Assembly (NCBI GenBank): GCA_965370435.1
Contig: CBDUUP010000170.1
Span: 1-9,203 of the forward strand
Reading direction: 5' to 3'
DNA: 9,203 nt
Source: CBDUUP01 sp965370435
GTDB taxonomy: Bacteria > Chloroflexota > Anaerolineae > Anaerolineales > UBA11579
Shown here piece after piece: positions 5,243 to 9,203 of the stretch. Position numbers and translations under genes: made by a program. How positions within the stretch are numbered: position 1 is the stretch's first letter; each line of letters opens with the position of its first letter. The notes under the pieces were generated by a model that saw only the letters and a list, made by a program, of their open reading frames with translations, was not told the origin of the DNA and made no database searches.

Positions 5243-5614
5243 ATGAACGTAAGATCACCGCAAGTACAAGAAACTGATGTGAAAGATGCCTATCTCATCC
5301 TAAATAATCAAATCATTCCTATCGAATCCACAGTCATTAATATTGGACGTCAATTGGAAAATGACATTGTGATCCAAGACAACCTTGTGTCAAGAGAACA
5401 CGCCCAAATCCGGTTTGACGCAGGACATTTTTCTATTCATGATATACAATCCACCGGAGGAACTTTCGTGAATAAAAAAAGGATCACAAGATGCATACTA
5501 AACTCTGGCGATGTGATCTCTTTAGCTGGTGCAAAGTTGATGTTTGTTGATAATAGTTCACGCTTGAAAGACAAGACAAAAGCAACTACCAGAAGCTTAG
5601 GAAATGGAGGATGA
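5243..5614 (+). CDS. FHA-domain protein
   Basis: The product has 123 residues and no signal peptide or membrane helix, so it is cytoplasmic. AAGGAAGG (5229-5236) precedes the ATG by 6 nt. An FHA domain fills residues about 16-95. The phosphothreonine-binding residues are present: Gly35-Arg36 (INIGR), Ser50-Arg51-x-His53 (LVSREHAQI), and the STGGTFVN segment ending at Asn77. FHA domains bind phosphothreonine peptides, normally made by Ser/Thr kinases; none is encoded in this window. The tail (about 96-123) is basic and likely unstructured. The stop overlaps the ATGATGATG cluster at the start of the next gene, so translation is probably coupled. It may be an adaptor of the kinases downstream; that is inference. 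Confidence 0.88.
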   Translation: MNVRSPQVQETDVKDAYLILNNQIIPIESTVINIGRQLENDIVIQDNLVSREHAQIRFDAGHFSIHDIQSTGGTFVNKKRITRCILNSGDVISLAGAKLMFVDNSSRLKDKTKATTRSLGNGG

Positions 5615-5616
5615 TG

Positions 5617-6783
5617 ATGGATATTTCAAATAAAGTTTTGATTATTGATGATGAAAAATCATTGCTGCTTGGCCTTTCAGTGTTGATGAAGCGCAGCGGT
5701 TACCAAATCGTAACCGCGGAAAATGGCAAGGACGGTTTGCGATTGGCTAAGGAAGAATTGCCCGATATCATCGTTTGCGATGTGATGATGCCCCCTCCGA
5801 ACGGTTTTGAACTCCGCAAGTTGTTGAGTGAATATCCAAAAACCGCCAATATACCCTTTATTTTTCTTACCGCTCGCACAGACCAAAGAGATAAGGTAAA
5901 TGGCATCACATCTGGGGCAGATGACTATATCACCAAGCCTTTTCACCGCCAGGAACTGATCGCACGCGTAGAAGCTGTGCTTAGGCGTTCCGAAATAGGA
6001 AAAGAAAAAGGCCGCCAGGAAATGAAACTTCAAGCTGAAGTTCAATTGAAAAAACTCAAGAGTGAATTGTTGCAAAATTTCCATCACGAATTACGAACAC
6101 CCCTGGCGAACATTTTCATGCCTCTCGAAATAGTCATGTCATCCAAGATCAAGGAACCAGAAGATCAAATCAGGTTTATTGAAATTGCTCTATCGAACAC
6201 TAATAGACTTCATGGGTTAATTGAGGACCTGATCTTACTCACTAACATTGACCTGAATGTCTTGAATAGAATCCGCCAAGAAATCCGGTTGGAATATGAT
6301 TTCTACGAACCGATCAAAAAGCGATTTGATTTTTATCTGGATAAGGACCTGGAGGTCAATTACGATGTCCAAGTTACAGGGACAATCAACGCTCCCCGAA
6401 ATGAATTCCAACAAGTGGTCAGGCATTTGGTTGACAACGCCATGAAGTTTAGTCCGGTTGGCGGACGCGTGCATGTCGGCCTTTTCTCAACGGGAGATGG
6501 AGGCTTCCGATTGGTTGTTAGCGATGAAGGCCCGGGTATCCCAGAGGATATTCGTGATAAAGTGTTTGAGAAATTCTATCAAGGCAGCCAAGGCGACACC
6601 CGGGAGCATGAAGGCCTGGGAGCGGGGTTGTTTATCGCTCGCTCGGTGGCCCGATCTCTCGGCGGAAAGGTGAATATACTCAAAAGTCCAGAAGGATGTG
6701 AAGTTGAATTCACAATCCCGCCGGGTGAAAATATACAACAAGTGGAAGAAAGAATCGAAGATTACCAACCCGCCATTGCATAA
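5617..6783 (+). CDS. Receiver-histidine kinase hybrid, cytoplasmic
   Basis: The product has 388 residues from ATG at 5617. Three ATGs lie in a row (5611, 5614, 5617); GGAGG at 5606-5610 is 6 nt from the third, which is best placed. Residues 5-124 are a receiver domain with the acidic pair Asp11-Asp12, phospho-acceptor Asp55 (VCDVMMP), Thr85 and Lys107 (TKPF). A linker coiled coil follows, then HisKA with His157 in HHELRTP. The HATPase_c domain has the N box (HLVDNAMKFSP), G1 (DEGPGIP), F box (FEKFYQ) and G2 (GLGAGLFIA). All catalytic residues are present. There is no membrane segment, so it senses through its receiver or a partner rather than outside. A receiver before the kinase core usually means control by an upstream kinase; the PAS kinase downstream is a candidate. 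Confidence 0.92.
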   Translation: MDISNKVLIIDDEKSLLLGLSVLMKRSGYQIVTAENGKDGLRLAKEELPDIIVCDVMMPPPNGFELRKLLSEYPKTANIPFIFLTARTDQRDKVNGITSGADDYITKPFHRQELIARVEAVLRRSEIGKEKGRQEMKLQAEVQLKKLKSELLQNFHHELRTPLANIFMPLEIVMSSKIKEPEDQIRFIEIALSNTNRLHGLIEDLILLTNIDLNVLNRIRQEIRLEYDFYEPIKKRFDFYLDKDLEVNYDVQVTGTINAPRNEFQQVVRHLVDNAMKFSPVGGRVHVGLFSTGDGGFRLVVSDEGPGIPEDIRDKVFEKFYQGSQGDTREHEGLGAGLFIARSVARSLGGKVNILKSPEGCEVEFTIPPGENIQQVEERIEDYQPAIA

Positions 6784-6939
6784 AGACGCCCTTCAGTCTA
6801 AGGCCGACATTAGGCATTTATGTGCTGAGGAATTGAGTGAGAATATTGACTCAGTGCGCATCTCCAAAAGAATTGACGAAATAAGCGCAGATATTTTTTA
6901 TAATGCTCAAACTATCGATCAACGAATACAAAAAAGACC
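6784..6939 (+). other. Gap between the two kinase genes, open in another frame
   Basis: In the frame ending at TAA 6950-6952 this stretch is open from inside the previous gene. It reads a charged, helix-like sequence (RHLCAEELSENIDSV, RIDEISADIFYNAQTIDQR). No ATG with a Shine-Dalgarno sequence opens it inside the gap; TTG 6833 and GTG 6854 are weak options. It overlaps the start of the PAS kinase by 13 nt. It could be a small coupling peptide, a frameshifted tail of the first kinase, or chance. Confidence 0.3.
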
Positions 6940-8877
6940 ATGGAAGCAATAAACGGTAACGAATCGCTATATCGAGCTTTGTTTGAACAAACTAATGACG
7001 GCGTATTTATTATCAGTTTGGATCTAAAGTACTTGGCTGTCAACCAACAAGCTGCGGACATGTTAGGATATGAAATCGAAGAAATTGTGTCTATGCCAGT
7101 TGATGATATCGTCGCTCTAGAACAAACTACGGATAATCAAAGGGTTTCTTCCCCAACCGAAGAAGCAAATGAGCCAGTATACGAACGTATTTTTAGAAGA
7201 AAAGATGGGACCACTTTCCCAGTAGAGATCAGCACATCCATCGTATACGATAATTATGGAATACCCATACATATCCAAAGTTACGTTCGAGACATAACGG
7301 AACGAAAACGGTCTGAAATTACACTTTTCCGACGTGAGAAAATTCTTGAAGCAGTTGGTTTTGCCGCCGAACAATTTATGAGATCCTCTATCTGGGAGGG
7401 AGATATCATTGAAGTCCTTAAGAAGTTAGGGCAAGCAGCAGATGTAAATTGGATAAGTATTAAAAGTAAAAATATTGATTGCCAGAATGGTCAGGAATTA
7501 AAACAAATAGCTGATTGGATATCGTCTGATTCCTTCAATGACGTTGTAAAAACAGACCTTGGAAATATTCTCAAGCAACAAGGATTATCCCTTTGTGAGG
7601 AGGACTTTCATCAATCAGAAGGAATGTATGTGGAACTGAAGGAACTCCCTAGGGCCGGGATGAATGGCAATACGGATCATAAAATTCAGGCCATCGCAAT
7701 AGCGCCCATTTTTGTCAAATACGACTTGTGGGGTTTTATCATTTTTGCGGATTTCACTAATCAACGGGAATGGTCAAAAGCGGAGAGAGACGCAATTATT
7801 GCAGCCTCCAATATTATTGGCGCTGCGATCCAAAGGGATCAGTTTGAGAGTGAGTTACACCAAAGTGTGGCCCGAAATAGAACGATTGTCGAAGCGCTCC
7901 CTGATCTAGTTTTACGCATAGACCGAACTGGCAAACTTTTAGAGTTTATCGCAAACGAAAAACATCCCTTGCACATGCCCAGGGATAGTGTCGTTGGTAA
8001 GCGTATTCAAGATATTTGGCCCCAGACCATTTCGGATTTGATAATGGCCTATGTCTCGAAAACGCTTGAAAGCGGAAGTTCACATTTGTTTGAAGATAAA
8101 TTCTTAGATGATATTCGCACTTACGAAACTCGGTTCGATGGGATTAGTGAAAATGAGGTATTAGCGATTATTCGTGATGTTAGTGATAGGGCGCGCCTGG
8201 AGCAAATGAAATCTGATTTTATAAACCGCGCCTCCCACGAATTGCGGACTCCCTTGACCACTGCCATACTAATGACAGACCTTATCAAGGAAGGAGGCGC
8301 TAAAGAGGAACTGGAAGAATTTTGGAAGATATTAACCAGTGAACTGAACCGTCAAAAAATATTGATCGACAGATTTCTAATTGCTGGACGATTAGAGAGC
8401 AATATGCTTGCATTAGAACCAGCGCCGATGGATTTGATGCCGGTTCTCGAGGAATCAATTGCCGCAGTTAGCCCCTTGGCAAGGAAAAAAGAAATTGAAA
8501 TTGTGAAAGAAATTCCTTTGACGATTCCAGAGATAGTCGGGGATAAGAGCGGTCTTCAACAAGTTTTTATCAACTTGATAAACAACGCAATAAAATTCTC
8601 TCCTGAAGGAAGCCGGGTCACGATTGAGGTAGTTAAGAAATCTGATATGCTGGGGATAAAAATTCAGGATCAGGGTATCGGTATTCCTGTAGATGACCTT
8701 CCTCACATGTTCAAGCGTTTTTATCGGGCGCGCAATGTCACCCTGGCTGAAATTCCTGGCAGCGGAGTGGGTCTCTACCTGGTTAAAAGTATAGTTGAAA
8801 AGCTAGGTGGGGAGATTTACGTGACCAGTTCTGTTGGGCAGGGAACAATGTTTGAGGTAGCGTTAAAGGTTTCATAA
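6940..8877 (+). CDS. PAS-GAF-PAS sensor histidine kinase
   Basis: The product has 645 residues and no signal peptide or membrane helix. A PAS domain spans residues about 6-128 (YRALFEQTNDGVFIIS, VNQQAADMLGYE, closing RDITERKRSE). Residues about 130-305 look like a GAF domain (VKYDLWGFIIFADF, WSKAERDAIIAASNIIGAAIQR). A second PAS lies at about 310-415 (IVEALPDLVLRIDRTGKLLEF, closing IIRDVSDRARLE). HisKA has His433 in SHELRTP. HATPase_c has the N box (NLINNAIKFSP), G1 (DQGIGIP), F box (FKRFYRA) and G2 (GSGVGLYLV). It is catalytically complete and cytoplasmic. PAS and GAF could bind small ligands, haem or flavin, but no marker residue settles this. The start lacks a real Shine-Dalgarno sequence; an A-rich tract precedes it, and translation may be coupled to the short frame ending at 6952. 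No response regulator follows; the receiver of the upstream kinase is a possible target. Confidence 0.9.
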   Translation: MEAINGNESLYRALFEQTNDGVFIISLDLKYLAVNQQAADMLGYEIEEIVSMPVDDIVALEQTTDNQRVSSPTEEANEPVYERIFRRKDGTTFPVEISTSIVYDNYGIPIHIQSYVRDITERKRSEITLFRREKILEAVGFAAEQFMRSSIWEGDIIEVLKKLGQAADVNWISIKSKNIDCQNGQELKQIADWISSDSFNDVVKTDLGNILKQQGLSLCEEDFHQSEGMYVELKELPRAGMNGNTDHKIQAIAIAPIFVKYDLWGFIIFADFTNQREWSKAERDAIIAASNIIGAAIQRDQFESELHQSVARNRTIVEALPDLVLRIDRTGKLLEFIANEKHPLHMPRDSVVGKRIQDIWPQTISDLIMAYVSKTLESGSSHLFEDKFLDDIRTYETRFDGISENEVLAIIRDVSDRARLEQMKSDFINRASHELRTPLTTAILMTDLIKEGGAKEELEEFWKILTSELNRQKILIDRFLIAGRLESNMLALEPAPMDLMPVLEESIAAVSPLARKKEIEIVKEIPLTIPEIVGDKSGLQQVFINLINNAIKFSPEGSRVTIEVVKKSDMLGIKIQDQGIGIPVDDLPHMFKRFYRARNVTLAEIPGSGVGLYLVKSIVEKLGGEIYVTSSVGQGTMFEVALKVS

Positions 8878-8880
8878 ATT

Positions 8881-8903
8881 GACCCCTTGGATTGATTAGG
8901 GTC
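8881..8903 (+). terminator. Weak stem-loop after the kinase operon
   Basis: GACCC (8881-8885) and GGGTC (8899-8903) can form a 5-bp stem with a 13-nt loop, followed by TGATGTTTTC. It lies just after the kinase stop and before the convergent gene end at 8926. It is too weak to be sure it terminates transcription. Confidence 0.3.
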
Positions 8904-8925
8904 TGATGTTTTCGGGTTAGGCTAA

Positions 8926-9203
8926 CTACTCCTCCTCCGGGTCAATGGCCCCTGGTTGGATTACGTCTATCACTTCGCCGTGCAGGTCTATGACGATCTT
9001 GAAGCCTAACATGCCCAGGTAGGCGCGGGCCTCTTCGGGGAAGCCAGTTTCGAATAGGTTTTCCATTTGCTGGTCAATGTTCTTGAACTGCTGTTCGAGG
9101 GCGGCGCGGCTGAAGGGGTCTTCCTGGCCGAGCATCTTGGCGGCCTGCTCGCTGAGGATGTCTTCGTGGCCTTCGATGGATTCGGTCATGACTTGCAGAA
9201 CCT
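8926..9203 (-). CDS. Hypothetical protein, C-terminal part
   Basis: I do not recognise this protein. The frame is open to the window edge. An ATG at 9189 could start an 87-residue protein, but the codons before it (VLQV) continue the frame, and only a distant AGG at 9201-9203 could serve as a ribosome site. It is therefore more likely the end of a longer gene. The visible part is acidic: a helical Glu/Gln-rich stretch (about 15-45 from that Met), then YLGMLGFKIVIDLHGEVIDVIQPG, which looks like a small beta-strand unit, ending PEEE. It has no signal peptide or membrane helix in view. It points towards the kinase operon and is G/C-rich like the left block. Confidence 0.65.
   Translation of the reverse strand, partial: VLQVMTESIEGHEDILSEQAAKMLGQEDPFSRAALEQQFKNIDQQMENLFETGFPEEARAYLGMLGFKIVIDLHGEVIDVIQPGAIDPEEE

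Noticed and set aside
5677..6087. Minus-strand open frame opposite the receiver domain
   Set aside because: The plus frame encodes a receiver with all catalytic residues; the antisense frame has no start signal or family pattern.

Overview
The window looks like chromosomal DNA of a Chloroflexota bacterium, probably Anaerolineae-like. This is inferred from the style of the YidC, bL34 and lipoprotein sequences and from the rpmH-rnpA-yidD-(propeller lipoprotein)-yidC order; no marker gene proves the lineage. Nothing here looks like a phage or an insertion sequence.

Left block (1-2353, minus strand): a conserved housekeeping operon reads leftward from a near-consensus promoter (TTGACC, 17 bp, TATAAT). 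It encodes ribosomal protein bL34 (too short to show as a long ORF), the RNase P protein, YidD, a beta-propeller lipoprotein and the first 69 codons of a short-form YidC insertase. bL34 is followed by a perfect hairpin, and yidD overlaps the end of rnpA.

Middle (2354-3069, no intact gene): first comes the remnant of a small lipoprotein gene with a strong ribosome binding site, a signal peptide and lipobox, interrupted by an in-frame TAA. A 10-bp word, TAGGGTATAA, occurs here three times, two of them as a perfect inverted pair around the rpmH promoter. Then come an extended -10 promoter and two tandem cyclic-di-GMP-I (GEMM-I) aptamers. A rho-independent terminator lies between the aptamers; its 5' arm can pair alternatively with the 3' part of the first aptamer. 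The second aptamer ends directly at the Shine-Dalgarno sequence of the next gene.

Right block (3070-8877, plus strand): a c-di-GMP-controlled signalling locus. It holds a large secreted protein with seven FG-GAP-type repeats followed by five calcium-loop-like repeats, a small FHA-domain protein, a cytoplasmic receiver-histidine kinase, and a PAS-GAF-PAS histidine kinase. No DNA-binding response regulator and no GGDEF/EAL enzyme lies in the window, so the output of the kinases and the source of c-di-GMP are elsewhere. The kinase genes are visibly more A/T-rich than the flanking minus-strand genes, which fits an accessory module placed beside a housekeeping operon.

Right edge (8926-9203, minus strand): the C-terminal part of an unrecognised acidic protein, G/C-rich like the left block.

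The most notable element is the two-aptamer leader: it suggests that export of the repeat protein, and perhaps expression of the attached sensors, is gated by c-di-GMP first at transcription and then at translation.
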